Source of the DNA: Triops longicaudatus
Taxonomy: Eukaryota; Arthropoda; Branchiopoda; Notostraca; Triopsidae
NCBI GenBank assembly: GCA_022885665.1
Contig: JAGQDJ010000066.1
Coordinates: 1-64,000 of the forward strand
Direction of reading: 5' to 3'
Length of the DNA stretch: 64,000 nucleotides
Part shown: positions 1 to 12,042 of the stretch, piece by piece
Position numbering within the stretch: position 1 is the stretch's first letter
Layout: every line of letters begins with the position of its first letter
Program-made: the position numbers and the translations under genes
Notes under the pieces: generated by a model
What the model saw: the letters and a program-made list of their open reading frames with translations, nothing else
The model's database searches: none
What the model was told of the DNA's origin: nothing

Positions 1-17
1 TATATATATATATATAG
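1..17. repeat. (TA)n microsatellite at window edge
   Basis: The window opens with an alternating TA run that probably continues to the left. The rest of 1-377 holds no supportable gene; it would be the 3' flank of the minus-strand gene next to it. No AATAAA polyadenylation signal was found there on the minus strand. Confidence 0.8.
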
Positions 18-377
18 TATACAGTCACAGTATACAGTCTACTATTACTGTAGTCATAACACGGGTACGGTACGTCAGTACGGTACTGTGCTGAAGCAAC
101 AAAATCGGACAATAAATTCAATTGAAAAATCGTATCTTCAAGCCTTTGTCTTCGTTGTATTTTTCATAACAGCAACAAAGAAAAGTTCCATCTTTTTCCG
201 AGAAATGCAGACCAAATCAGTTAATTGGAGTTTTCGAATAAGTTGAATTAAACTCAATTTAGAAATCCAATTCGGGTGAACAATTTGTGTTACAGTCAGC
301 ATTTTTAAAATAACAACAACAAAATAAAGTTTTCCGTTTCGACGCACTCATTTACCGGCGGTGCTTTATCCACGGAA

Positions 378-1085
378 TCAACGTCGCCTTAGCATTCGAA
401 CCCTTTTAGCTCGCGCTTCAGTGGCAGTCATAGTGGTGTATCCAGCTGACCTGACATCCTGAACAAGATGTGAACTAGACAGCGCCGACTGTGTTCCAAC
501 TAACGACTGCTTGTGCAGCCTAACGCCTTCTGGCACGTCCAACAAAGAACTACACAACCGCGCCACGCCAGGCGTTAAAGGCATAATAGGCTGTCCTCCT
601 CGTCCATCCGATATTAATAATCCTGCATAGGATTGTCTCGAATTTCCCACGAGATTCCCTTTACCGACACGCGACGAACAAGTTTGGACAGCTGCGAAGC
701 CCAGTGGTCCTGGTGACGAAATCTTTCTTAACGAATAAGGGACATGGTTGCTAAATGATGATGAAGTTGACGAATCTGAGGGAACTGACAAACTACCGCT
801 TGTGACTTTGAAAGTCCCCATCACTGGAGCGGAAATCTTCACCTCTTCGTTTTGATCGCCTCCAAGAACCTTCTTATTTCTCGCATTAAACGGCACATCT
901 GTTAAATTGTGCCATTTCTTGCAGGTCGAGCTGCAACTCAACTCAGCCGTTTTAGCCCGGAATTCTTGAATCGGCGTACCCCTGCTTGCTTTCAGAAGCA
1001 AGGCTACCAACACTATCACGAGCACCACGGCGAACACGCCACAGACCCAGGATGTCAACCACGTGTCCCAGTTCTCGCTGACCAT
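378..1085 (-). CDS. Hypothetical single-pass membrane protein, 235 aa
   Basis: I do not recognise this protein. It is an intronless open frame of 235 codons. The N-terminus carries one strongly hydrophobic segment (about residues 9-31, rich in V, L and A) followed by a basic residue pair, which suggests a signal anchor or type III membrane protein with a long cytosolic or lumenal tail. The tail is Ser-rich (about residues 95-115) and the extreme C-terminus is very basic, with several Arg and Lys residues in the last 12. The start is the first ATG before the hydrophobic segment. An overlapping plus-strand frame at 909-1121 is a shadow. The length and the clear membrane segment make chance unlikely but not excluded; extra exons could exist outside this frame. 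Confidence 0.5.
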   Translation of the reverse strand: MVSENWDTWLTSWVCGVFAVVLVIVLVALLLKASRGTPIQEFRAKTAELSCSSTCKKWHNLTDVPFNARNKKVLGGDQNEEVKISAPVMGTFKVTSGSLSVPSDSSTSSSFSNHVPYSLRKISSPGPLGFAAVQTCSSRVGKGNLVGNSRQSYAGLLISDGRGGQPIMPLTPGVARLCSSLLDVPEGVRLHKQSLVGTQSALSSSHLVQDVRSAGYTTMTATEARAKRVRMLRRR

Positions 1086-2214
1086 ATCTTAACCCGTTAT
1101 TTAAACGATGATCGCAGATGAAAGTTTAAAATAAAGAGTTCGTATGTAAACGAACAAAGAGCTTGGGGAAGATGGCAACTTTGTCAGTCATCCTAAACAG
1201 TTGAACAAAGACTGACAAGCTTCAGTGACAAGTCTATCATGGAGTACTGAATGCAGGGAAGCGTTGAATGGAAACAAAGTAACCGAAAATATGACCCTCC
1301 TTGAAGCTGAAAACAAATTACTTCTCTGGAAAGAAATTAGGTCAGGGTTACCTTATCATGACTTAATGACGGTGTGTTTTGTCGTTAGAATTCACGTTTG
1401 TGGTGAAAACGAAAGTAATATACAGCTACAAAACTTCTTTTTAATGAGCTTCAATACGTTACCACTCACGCGCAGACTAGTGAAAACCGCAAATATATCT
1501 TCTTTAAACATAACCCAGCTACAACCTAACGTACACCCAAGGGCATAATAAAAAACGCCGAAAACGGAAGAAGTCAGTGAATACAAAAATACGTAAGAGT
1601 TACGGGGAAAAAATAGCGACTTAAAAAGAGATATCTGCAAACCTCGAATCAGTAAATGCTAGTCAAATCGAAATACTTTAAGAATTGAAAAATACTGCCC
1701 GCGATCGAGGCAAAAAGAATGGGTACTCTTTTACTCTATTAACATGTGTCATCTCTGGAATTACAATTCGGGTCATTAACATCCATGATCTAAATTTCTG
1801 CCATATAGACGACCATTGAAGTAACACAATTCCCACATATATTTTTTATAAAAACCCAGCAAGAAATCCAGAAAAAAAACACATGGAGACGAGTCGTTTC
1901 TTTTAATTATGCTGTGCAAATTCAGGTAGAACTAAGCCCAAATATACATTAACTCTTTACCATAAATGCTACTTGAGCTCTTTGAAAATGTTTTTTCTTC
2001 GCCACTTGTGACCCCTGTTACTGCAATTCTTAACTTCTTGGTGGAAAAGCTTGAATACGGCCGCGTGTCAGATCCTGTACCGTGTCCTATCATCACTCCC
2101 CTTCCCCTTTAACAAACACAACTGCTAAACCTAATATAAAACCGTAAGTAAATCATTTTGTCATTTTTCCCAAGTGCTATCCAATAATATTTTGCAGTAT
2201 TCTTTTTTAATTCT
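1086..2214. other. Intergenic, 1.1 kb, no gene seen
   Basis: This lies between the hypothetical membrane protein and the 3' end of EAF, both on the minus strand. Two overlapping frames on opposite strands (1225-1548 plus, 1392-1640 minus) have no recognisable domain and look like chance. The 3' untranslated region of EAF should lie just left of its stop. Confidence 0.6.
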
Positions 2215-4837
2215 TTAATCACTATCAGATCCGGAATCCGACAATTGTAAATCTTCACTGAGAAGATGGGAAGGCATTGAAAAAGTTGATGCAGCTACTG
2301 GTGGCTGTGCTGCGCGTTCCGGTTCCGCACGATTCGATCCTCCGTTAGAAACTAATCAGAAGTAAACTTATTAGACCACTTGACTAGTGAGTAAAGGTAA
2401 CTAACTTAATTTCTTTAACTTCAAAGGCGCAACTCAAATTGACTATTCTAGCTTACAAAGGTTCCGTTAACTAAACAACCATTTCTTACCATTATGTCTT
2501 GGCACGTTGCGTTTATCGATATCAGAATCGCTATCGGAATCGCTAGAACTAGAAGAATCGCTACCACTCCCGCTATCGCTGGAGGAATCGGACAACACAC
2601 CCACTTCGGGAACTTCCCGGATCGCAGTTGTACTCGTAGCATTGGTCGCTGAAGATGCTGTAGGGACTGAAGCCGGTGTAGACGAAAAGGCAGACGGCAT
2701 ATGGAACGGCGAATTAGACTGATCGCCATCCGAGTCATCTTCCAAGCCTAAACTAAGGAACGGCATACTGCCAGGGAGTTTGGGTGCGGAGGACGGTGGT
2801 TGGGGCGGTGCGTAGCTAGAGGGTGGAGCAGGGGCGGGTTTCGAGACTTGGGGAGGAGCAGGCGGTGACTTGGTAAGGGGCGAAACGGAGCGTTTCATGT
2901 GAGCGGATTTTCGTCCCGGTGACGGTTTTTTAGAATGAGGTTGAGAATAAGAGTGGGAAGAGGAAGAGGAGGAGGGCGGGTGGAAAGACGAAGAGGAGCT
3001 AGAAGGGAGCGGTGCCCTAGAAAGGGAAGAGGAGGAGCTAGGAGGAGGAGGGGGATCTTCAGGTAGGAGAGCAGACATTCGACTGGAACCTTCCGCTCTG
3101 AAACAAACAATTATAAGATTTACTCTCCTTATTTCCAAAAATGAGCAATTTAAATGGTATTATGACGTGGACATCATCTAAAAATGTTTTGGGCTTTGAC
3201 GGCTGAAAATATCAAACTTTCTACAAATAGTACCAGTAATAGGGAGGCAAAATGGAAAAATTACAGAGCGTAATATTTTAAAAACAAATGAGTCATGAAA
3301 TTTAGAAAATTCGATACTTTTCTGTGATCCCTTCCACGATTTGCTTGTTTGAAAAGTTCTTCCGGAAAACTGCACTAGTTTCAGAAATAAACACTCCTGA
3401 ATATAATTAGGCCTAAGCCAACGTGATTTAACTAACCTAACCTAATTTAACTCAAATGGCCTAGCTTTTCCATTACTCGCATATGCGCGCATGTGTTAAA
3501 TATGTTAGAACTGGTCAAAGCAAGTTAATTAAATAGAGTTGAGTTAGATTACAATGAAAAATCGCAAATCGGGGGGAAGGGGAATAAACGGAAAGTACTG
3601 AAAAATTCTTATTTCTCAATTCTTGAAGATTCTTGTTAGATTGAAACTGTTGTTCAGTTTGGCTATTCCTGTCTAACTACAAGCTCTCGAGACTGCTCTA
3701 CGGGTGCGAAGATATAACATAGGATACACAAATAACGAGATACAACCACCAAAAGTTAAAGAATTTCTGCTTAAAGAAACAAACTCCTTGTAAGAGCTTC
3801 ACTGTTTAAGCCAGGGATGACCAATTTCTAGTCCTACGATGGCCACAAATCTACAGAAGCAACTACATGGAGGCCGTGCCCAAGAACGATACATGATTTT
3901 TGTTCATATGACTACGTTTACTAATCCAATCCTTTCTCGAAAGTACTGTGCTTTGGAGATTTTTTTTCATACAAAAATGTCAACTCGCAAGACTGAGCTC
4001 AACGTTATCGCACTTTCGAGAATTCAAATACGTAACTTTCTCGGTGTCAACACACAAAGAAATTCTTAGGATTCGGATATTAAAATTTTCAACCCTAGAT
4101 AAGTATTGTTTATATAAACAGCATTTCTTAACACATTGCACCCGCTAGATTTTTGGATCTTTGTAGCGTCAAAAATTATTTGAACAATAAAAAGTACCAC
4201 TACAGACCTGAGAAACTTAGTCCACCCGACTAGCCTATCACATCATGGTTCAAAAATTAACAACCAAAACTAAATGGCGAAACTACTTCAAACTTCAGTA
4301 GATAACTATAGAATACTACAGAGCTTAGAATGGGAACTGAGGTTAAAAAAAAGTTCGGCTAATTCTTTTCTTTGCTTGTTTACAGCAGAAATGTCAATAA
4401 ATACCTCGTTTTCTTTAACATAAGATTTTGGGACAGCTTCTCGAGAGTAATTTGGCCCGTTTCATTATCAATAATCAGCACACATTCCCTATTGTAGGGC
4501 TTCTGCGGTCCTTTGAAAACTGTGGAAGCAGTTCCCGCTCCATCGCAATGTGGGACCGTTACTGTCACTTGGTTATTGTTCGCCACTTCCACACATGCCA
4601 TTTTACTGGTATCCACACTCGCTGGCTTAAAATCATCTAACAAAACCGAGAATATATTAGAATTTTCGCAAACCAATATCTTCCTTGTGTGAGTTTCGTT
4701 AGCATGTTTATTTTTAAATTTTCCTTGTAATTCTTACATCGAATGGTGTGGAAAGGATTATTCTTGCTCGTGAAACTACTTCCAAGTCTCAGGGGTCTCA
4801 CTTCGCTTCCTAGGCCCAATCCCAACTTATCAGACAT
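2215..4837 (-). CDS. EAF: ELL-associated factor (EAF1/EAF2 family), 358 aa
   Basis: EAF proteins bind ELL and stimulate RNA polymerase II elongation in the super/little elongation complexes in the nucleus. Four exons join in phase: 4837-4738, 4636-4405, 3097-2490 and 2351-2215. The first two exons encode the conserved EAF domain, including the signature KGPQKPYNRECVLIID followed by LEKL and KKTR. Exon 3 is a low-complexity Ser/Pro tract (about residues 115-200) and then an Asp/Ser run. Exon 4 ends in an acidic Ser-rich tail (LSDSGSDSD) typical of the family. The start ATG at 4837 gives an MSDKLGLG N-terminus. Intron 2 (3098-4404, 1.3 kb) shows nothing further. The gene is head to head with PFAS. 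The family call is firm; which vertebrate paralogue it matches cannot be said, as invertebrates usually have one. Confidence 0.95.
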
Positions 4838-5680
4838 TCTGTAACAAGCTGTTATTTTCACACCCCTTCAAAAGTTATCACACTTTTCTTTGCATCCAGT
4901 TCCTGGAGAGATAAAAGTCGTTGTGAAATTCGCTTAACATATTAACTTCGACAATTCTTAGAAATAACACGGTTAGGTGATGTACTGTAAATATTTCATG
5001 ATATATAACCGAAAACTTACTAGTTCTACTATAGTTGATCCATTCTAGTGTTGAGAGAGCTGCTGGAAAATTTCGCCTCACAGTTCCGGATAAATGACCC
5101 ACATACCTGCGCATAAACACAACACGACCATAGGACCCACACGTTGCCAGGTTACTTCAACTTTCCAAACCAGTTTTGAAAGATTCTACACAATAAAATT
5201 ATGTTTATTCCAAATAAAAGTGGTGGAGTAAAATAATTTCTGTAACTTTCTTGATAACTGCAGCAGTTTTTCCGTCGTTTTTCGTTGTAAGGATGCAAAA
5301 CTTGAATCGAAACAGATTTTACATCCACGGAGCAGCTCAGAGCAGCGCGGGAGCTTGTTTCCTACCTCGCTGCCTCCTAATCTTGAGCAACTTACACTAA
5401 AGCTGCACTAAAGGCGGTTCTTTCAAATATATCTAAAATGTTCTAATTCTTACGGTAGATGCTGACATCTGCTAGAAGAGATAAGCATTACATATTTTAT
5501 TACACACGTCTTAAAAAGCCGGCGGCCTTGAACTTGTAAGGTTTCGGGGCTTTACAACACGGATCGGTAGAGTAAAACGAGCTTGGAGCCTTTTGCAAAC
5601 TTCATCGGGTTATATTGTGCTCTCTACCATTTTTTTCTTTGTTTTCTGGGGGGAATTTTTTTTGGGAGAATAGGTTGGAA
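4838..5680. promoter_or_regulatory. Divergent promoter region between EAF and PFAS
   Basis: EAF starts on the minus strand at 4837 and PFAS on the plus strand at 5681, so these 843 bases must hold both transcription starts and 5' untranslated regions. No TATA box clearly placed for either gene was seen. A minus-strand open frame at 4878-5120 lies in the expected EAF leader and has no recognisable domain. Confidence 0.5.
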
Positions 5681-8600
5681 ATGGAGCTTTTCACGTTGTA
5701 CCAATATCCAGCAGTGGACTATAGTGTTCTGCAACGCAAATTGCAATCCTTGGAGAAAATCGCTGGCATTAAGTCTTTGGATGTCGAGTACTGTTACTAT
5801 GCGGAGCTCAGCAGCTCTGAAGCCGGGGGAAAGTTTCTGGACGACGGCGAACTTTCGAATCTCAAATGGATCCTGGGAAACCCGCTTTACGATGGAAAAG
5901 ATTTGAACGACGGAAGTTCGCGATTCAAAGATTCTTCGGTTATCGAAATTGGCCCGAGGTAAAGAAGGAACTATAGTTGTAATGTATCTAAACGATTTAC
6001 TATTTTTGCTTTCTGCTTCTTTAGGTTAAATTTTTCAACCCCGTTTTCCACCAACGCTGTCGCGATTTGCAATGCCATTGGAGTAAAAGTTACGCGCATC
6101 GAAAGGTCCGTTCGTTATTATATAGAAAATCTCGCTGAACTGACACAGGAGCAGCAAATCGAAGTAATGTGAAAGTCAAGAATAATAGGCAGGATATACT
6201 AAAAAGTTATTATCTTTCAGCTCATTAATGCCTTACATGATCGCATGACGGAATGTCGCTACTCGGCAAAATTAAAAAGTTTCAACCATGGTATCATTCC
6301 TGAACCTTGGTATGAGGTCGATGTCCTTAATTTGGGAACAAAAGCATTGGAAGATGTAAACTCTCACTTGGGTAATTAACCCTTCATCTATCGCTTTTAC
6401 ATGTTCGAATATTTTTTCCCAAGTTGATATTGGCGTGAGCGTCGAATCATTTAAAATCTTGTTCAGTACTAAAAGAGCTAACCTTAACTGTGGACTAATT
6501 CCGTGTCTTTTCACAGGTTTGGCTTTCGATGACTGGGATTTGAGATACTACACTAATTTATTTCAAAACCAACTGAAGCGGAATCCAACGAGTGTCGAAT
6601 GTTTCGATTTAGCGCAATCCAACAGCGAACATTCAAGACACTGGTTCTTCCGCGGGAAACTGTATCACGATGGTACCGAACTTCCCGAGTCGCTTTTCAA
6701 GTACCTTATGGGGACCCAAAACAATTCCAACGCTAACAATGTCATCAAGTTCAGCGATAACAGTAGCGCCATTCAAGGATATGAGCTCAGCGTCATAACA
6801 CCGTCCGTTGCGGGTTCTCCCTGCGCATTCAAAATTGATTCGATGAAAAAACACATTATTTTCACAGCTGAGACTCACAATTTTCCTACTGGCGTGGCTC
6901 CCTTCAGGTTTGTAAATAGCTTTGCCATAAAAAACGACTTTTATTATCGTTTTTTTTTAGAAACTATTAAATCTGCAAGTTTTCGCAGAATTAATTACAC
7001 ATATTTAGGATGATTAATTTTTAAAACTGTTCATGTAAATCTCTTAAACGAGCTCGTGACAATATTTTGAGATTTTTAATGGACCAAAAATTTAGTAGTT
7101 GAATGCTTTGAATTCTGGTTAAATAAATCTTAACCATTTGACATTATCCGGATATACCCAAAAATGTATGTCATCCATAAGCTAAAACAACCTTTTTCAA
7201 TGTACAGTGGAGCCGGAACTGGCACAGGCGGTAGAATTCGTGATGTCCAAGCTGTAGGACGAGGAGGTCACGTAATTGCCGGTACAGCAGCCTATTGCTT
7301 TGGAAATCTGCTCATTCCAGGTAATTGGTATATATCCTTGTGGATAGGTCATAGTTAAACTTGTGAAATTCAAGGATATGATTTGCCATGGGAGGACAAG
7401 GAAGTTTCCTATCCCGCCAATTTCGCTTCTCCGTTAACTATCGCTATTGAAGCTAGTAACGGAGCTTCCGATTATGGTAACAAATTTGGTGAACCCATTA
7501 TTGCTGGCTTTACCCGTTCGTACGGGCAAACGTTCCACGACGGGCAACGCAGGGAGTGGATTAAGCCGATCATGTTCACCGGTGGTATTGGCAGCATGGA
7601 AGATGATATGATCAAGAAAATGGCACCTGAAGAAGGTACTTTATAGAATTTTACAAGTTTAACTCTTCCATCTAAACGTTGCATTAATTTTTAGGCATGG
7701 AAGTAGTTAAACTAGGGGGACCGATTTACAGAATCGGAGTCGGAGGAGGAGCTGCCAGCTCTTTACAAGTATTTTGTTTCTTGTCCTTTATATATCTTAC
7801 TCATCCCATTGTTGTTGTTTTTTTTCGTAGGTTCAAGGCGATAATAAAGTGGAATTAGATTTTGGTGCAGTACAACGCGGTGATCCTGAAATGGAACAAA
7901 AATTGAATCGTGTTATTCGTGCCTGTTTGGAATTGCGTAGTCAAAATCCAATTTGCAGTATTCACGACCAAGGCGCAGGCGGCAACGGTATTATCTTTAA
8001 ACTTCCGTTTCCAATATCGAATAAAATTTTCTAATATATTTGCTCCATTATTGGGACGGTTCTGTACTCCAGGAAACGTACTCAAGGAAATTTGCGAACC
8101 CGTTGGCGCCAAAATATATGCGAAAGAATTCCAAGTGGGTGATACGTCAATTGGAACCATGGAACTGTGGGGAGCTGAATATCAAGTATTTATTTTTTGC
8201 CTTTTTACTTAATTAAAATATTTTATGGGTGTATTATTGTCTATCTGTTGTTACTTATATTTTTAAATTTCAATAGGAAAGCAATGCATTACTTTGCCGT
8301 AAAGACAACCAAGCGTTACTAAAATCCATCGCTGAACGAGAGAAATGTCCTGTGGATTTTGTCGGTGAAATTACCAATACTGGTCGCGTTGTCTTGATTG
8401 AAGGGTCTCGCGATGACCCCGATATGGACGTCAATAGACACCCGGTCGATTTGGAGTTGGAATTAGTGTTGGGCAAAATGCCGCAAAAGGTTCGTTACAC
8501 TAAATCTAGTCTGTCAGTAATTAGAAATATTGACTGTTATTTTGTTTGATTTCTTTATATTATGTTTATATTTAATCTTATATTTATTTGTCGTACTAGG

Positions 8601-11600
8601 AATTTCACTTGAACCACGAGAACATTGACTTAAAGCCGCTAGACTTGTCTAATGTATCAGTAGACGAAGCACTGAATCGCGTTTTACGTTTACCTGTCGT
8701 GGCATCCAAACGCTACTTAACCAATAAAGTCGATCGCTGCGTTACTGGCTTGATTGCTCAGCAACAGTGTGTGGGACCACTCCATACGCCTTTAGCAGAT
8801 GTAGCCGTCATTGCCTTGTCCCATTTCGGAGTGGTACGGAACACCGAAATTTGTCTTCCTCTGATTTGGCAATCAAATGTTATCTATACAGGCAGGATCA
8901 GCGACTTCGATTGGTGAGCAGCCCATCAAAGGCTTAGTAAACGCAGCTGCCGGAGCCAGAATGGCCTTAGCCGAGGCTTTAACCAATCTAGTGTTCGCGC
9001 CTATTACAGACATTAAAGTAACCTTTTAATACCATTTTTCATTATTTTTACGTGAAATTATTTCAGGTGCCAGAAAGCATGTCGTTGTTTAACAGTTGTA
9101 ATCTTCATTATTACCGCAATTGATTCTCTTGTTTGTCTTAACATTTAGGACGTAAAATGTAGTGGTAACTGGATGTGGGCCGCCAAGTTACCAGGGGAAG
9201 GAGCATTACTGGTGGACGCATGTTTGAGTCTGTGCGATGCGATGAGCCAAATAGGCGTGGCTATAGATGGAGGCAAAGATTCTTTGAGTATGGCCGCCCG
9301 GGTTGATGGAAGTGTGGTCAAAGCGCCCGGTTCGATTGTAATCTCGGCTTACGCGCCTTGTCCCGATGTCCGCAAAGTTTTGACCCCCGACCTGAAGCTG
9401 CCGTCTTTGGGAAAACGCGGAAGCATCTTTCTGGTAGATTTGAGCCGGGCTCAGGCAAGGTTAGGAGGCTCGGCCGTAGCGCAGTGCTACCAACAGTTGG
9501 GAAATATCACACCGGATTTGGAAGACTGTGGCTTATTGGTCAGAATGTTCCAAGCAACCCAGAAACTTATTTCAGGTTACTTCACGATTCGTTTCAGAAA
9601 ACTGCATGATTATGCAATAATTCTACCTTAAAAAATTCGTTTTGCATTCGGTGGACAGGAACTGCATCGGGGTGTGTCATATGCTATTCAGCTATTTTAT
9701 TTGCACTATAGGAAATTTTCTGCGTTTTAAACCAGCTTTTCCATACGTATCTGTAGATGGTTGTCTAACGGCGGGTCACGATATAAGCGATGGAGGGTTG
9801 GTGACTTGTTTGCTAGAGATGGCAATAGGTGGCATATCTGGCCTTAATATTCATCTGTCGTCGCAGAGCGACATGCGTTCTGGATCACACGTACAAATTC
9901 TTTTGTCGGAAGAACTGGGAATTGTCTTAGAAGCTGAAGAATCGAACGAAAAGCGCGTTTTAGCTACGTATGCAGAATTCAACGTTCCTTGCTTCAAGAT
10001 TGGTACCTCCGAAGGTCACAGTGCAGATGCCATAGTAAGATTTCTTCTGAAATTCCTAGCCATGTCTCACTTCATTGGATTTCTGAAAGGTGGCGATTTC
10101 GATTGATAACCAAACAGTGATAAAACGGGTATTAAACACGGTGTTGTTTGACTGGGAAGAGACGAGTTATCAGTTAGAGCGATTGCAGACTAATCCGCAA
10201 TGCGTGGAGCAAGAATTCCGAGGCTTACAACGCCGTAAAGGACCGATTTATAAACTGACGTTCGATTTACAGCGCTCGGAACGCCCTATCGGTTTGAATG
10301 TTTCTTCCTTATATTTAAAAACTTGAGTAACTCGTACTGTTTTTGGACGAATTCGTGTACTTTCGACTTTTGTCTGTATTAGGCGTTGAATCTCTGCATC
10401 GAGTTGCGGTATGGAGAGAAGAAGGAACGAACGGTGATCGAGAAATGGCCGTTGCGTTGATGATGGCAGGTTTCGAAGTATGGGACATCACGACAACAGA
10501 TTTGCTACAAAATAAGGTCACGTTAGACCGTTTTAGAGGCATAATTTTCCCCGGTGGCTTCAGTTATGCAGGTCAATTACGTGTATGTATGTCTCCTTGT
10601 CCCCTTAAGCAAAATGATGTCATATTTAGATGTATTGGGGTCAGCGAAGGGATGGGCTGCAAGCTTACTCTTCCACGCGAATATTCGTGCGCAATTGGAC
10701 CATTTTAAGGGTCGTTCCGATACTTTTAGTTTAGGAGTGTGTAATGGATGTCAGCTTATGGCTCTTTTGGGGTGGATTGATCCTCAAAGTAAGCTAAAAT
10801 TACTTATCTCGTGTTACTTTATTCTGATTTAATTCCATCAAATTTATTTTGAGTCTACATAAAAGACGGTGTTTGCATTTTAGATGAGTCAGAAAACTTG
10901 CAATCTCAAGTTGTCCTGGAACACAACGAATCTGGCCGCTTTGAATCTCGTTTTAGCACAGTTCGTATTGAAGAATCGAATTCTGTCTTACTCAGAGGCA
11001 TGGAAGGTTCCGTTTTGGGGGTCTGGGTAGCTCACGGAGAAGGTAACTTATCCATTTTAACCAAGCGTATTTTAGATAAACTTTAAACGCAAAGCTCCAT
11101 TGTAGTAAATTCTTTTATTTTGTCCTTCCAACGTTGTGCTTGAAAATTACTCCTCTACTCGACTTCATTATATCTCTTTTTTGCTACTGATTCTATACTT
11201 ACTGCGAGCGGACTTACTTAGTACTTGACTTTTTATGTTTGTTTGTTTTTTTAACAAAAAAAAAGGTCGTTTTGCTTTCCGAGACGAAACAGTTTTACCG
11301 GCTTTAGCTTCACAAAACTGTATTGCCTTGAAATACGTTGACGATGACGGCCAACCCACCCAGGAATATCCTATGAATCCGAACGGCAGTCCAAGTACAA
11401 AAACAAAGTGCATGGTCGCCATTGTTGCTATTTTAATATTGTGTAAAGGTGCAATTGCCGGTTTGTCTTCTGCGGATGGACGATTTTTGGCATTGATGCC
11501 GCATCCCGAGCGCTGTGTGCTGCCTTGGCAATGGCCTTACCTGCCTTTCGACTGGGATAAACAGGCTAAGTACTCACCGTGGATAAAATTATTCGACAAC

Positions 11601-11630
11601 GCATTCCAGTGGTGTGAAAACCATTCGTAA
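5681..11630 (+). CDS. PFAS: Phosphoribosylformylglycinamidine synthase (FGAM synthase), 1324 aa
   Basis: Fourth step of de novo purine synthesis: converts FGAR plus glutamine and ATP to FGAM in the cytosol. Twenty exons join without a phase break: 5681-5958, 6025-6163, 6221-6371, 6517-6907, 7208-7320, 7375-7635, 7695-7768, 7831-7987, 8073-8185, 8277-8489, 8600-8833, 8892-9017, 9149-9575, 9757-10034, 10090-10291, 10383-10571, 10630-10788, 10884-11042, 11266-11394, 11449-11630. The length matches animal PFAS (about 1340 aa). Landmarks run in order: the N-terminal PurS-like domain, the FGAM-synthase core (SNSEHSRHWFF; TAETHNFPTGV; GTGTGGRIRD; ASNGASDYGNKFGEP; HDQGAGGNG; SKRYLTNKVDR), and the C-terminal glutamine amidotransferase with nucleophile Cys1153 in GVCNGCQ and His1283/Glu1285 in PHPER. 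Introns are 55-300 bp. The ATG at 5681 was preferred over the in-frame ATG at 5615 because it places MELFTLYQ at the family's usual start. Confidence 0.97.
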
Positions 11631-12042
11631 ATGCAAGAAAACAATGTGAAAGTGCCAAAATGTAAAATTTATTTGGTGCTAAGTAGTGCATAAAGTAGGG
11701 GACTGTTTTTGTACGCGATTTAAGGATTTCTATTACAATTTTCTATGCTTCGAAAATTTCGCTATTCGATAGACTTTCAAATTCTTTGCATGCAAGATTT
11801 TGAACGAAAATAGCGAATCTCACAAAACTTTTCAAACTTGGCATAAAACTAGCAAGGACTGTCCAGCGAAAAAAATCCGCGCGGCAATTCATGGCATCGG
11901 CTCGAAAAGCGGATTAGGCATGAAATGTTCAATATTTTCCGTCACTGTGGTAGGTGGCTTTGCAGCCTTGGCTTTGGTACACATTTTCTGTGAAATAAAT
12001 CAAAATAAAAGCAAAAACCAACGTAAAAGTGACAAAACCAAT
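11631..12042. other. Convergent 3' region of PFAS and ferritin-like gene 1
   Basis: The two genes end tail to tail 412 bp apart. A TTTATT near 11668 on the plus strand gives AATAAA on the minus strand and could be the polyadenylation signal of the ferritin-like gene. An open frame on the plus strand at 11800-12051 crosses that gene's last exon and is probably spurious. Confidence 0.5.

Noticed and set aside
1225..1640. Overlapping open frames on both strands
   Set aside because: They overlap each other, lack domains and have no splice or context support.
3425..3460. CCTAACCTAA, similar to the arthropod telomere repeat
   Set aside because: Only two repeat units inside an EAF intron; too short to be interstitial telomere sequence.
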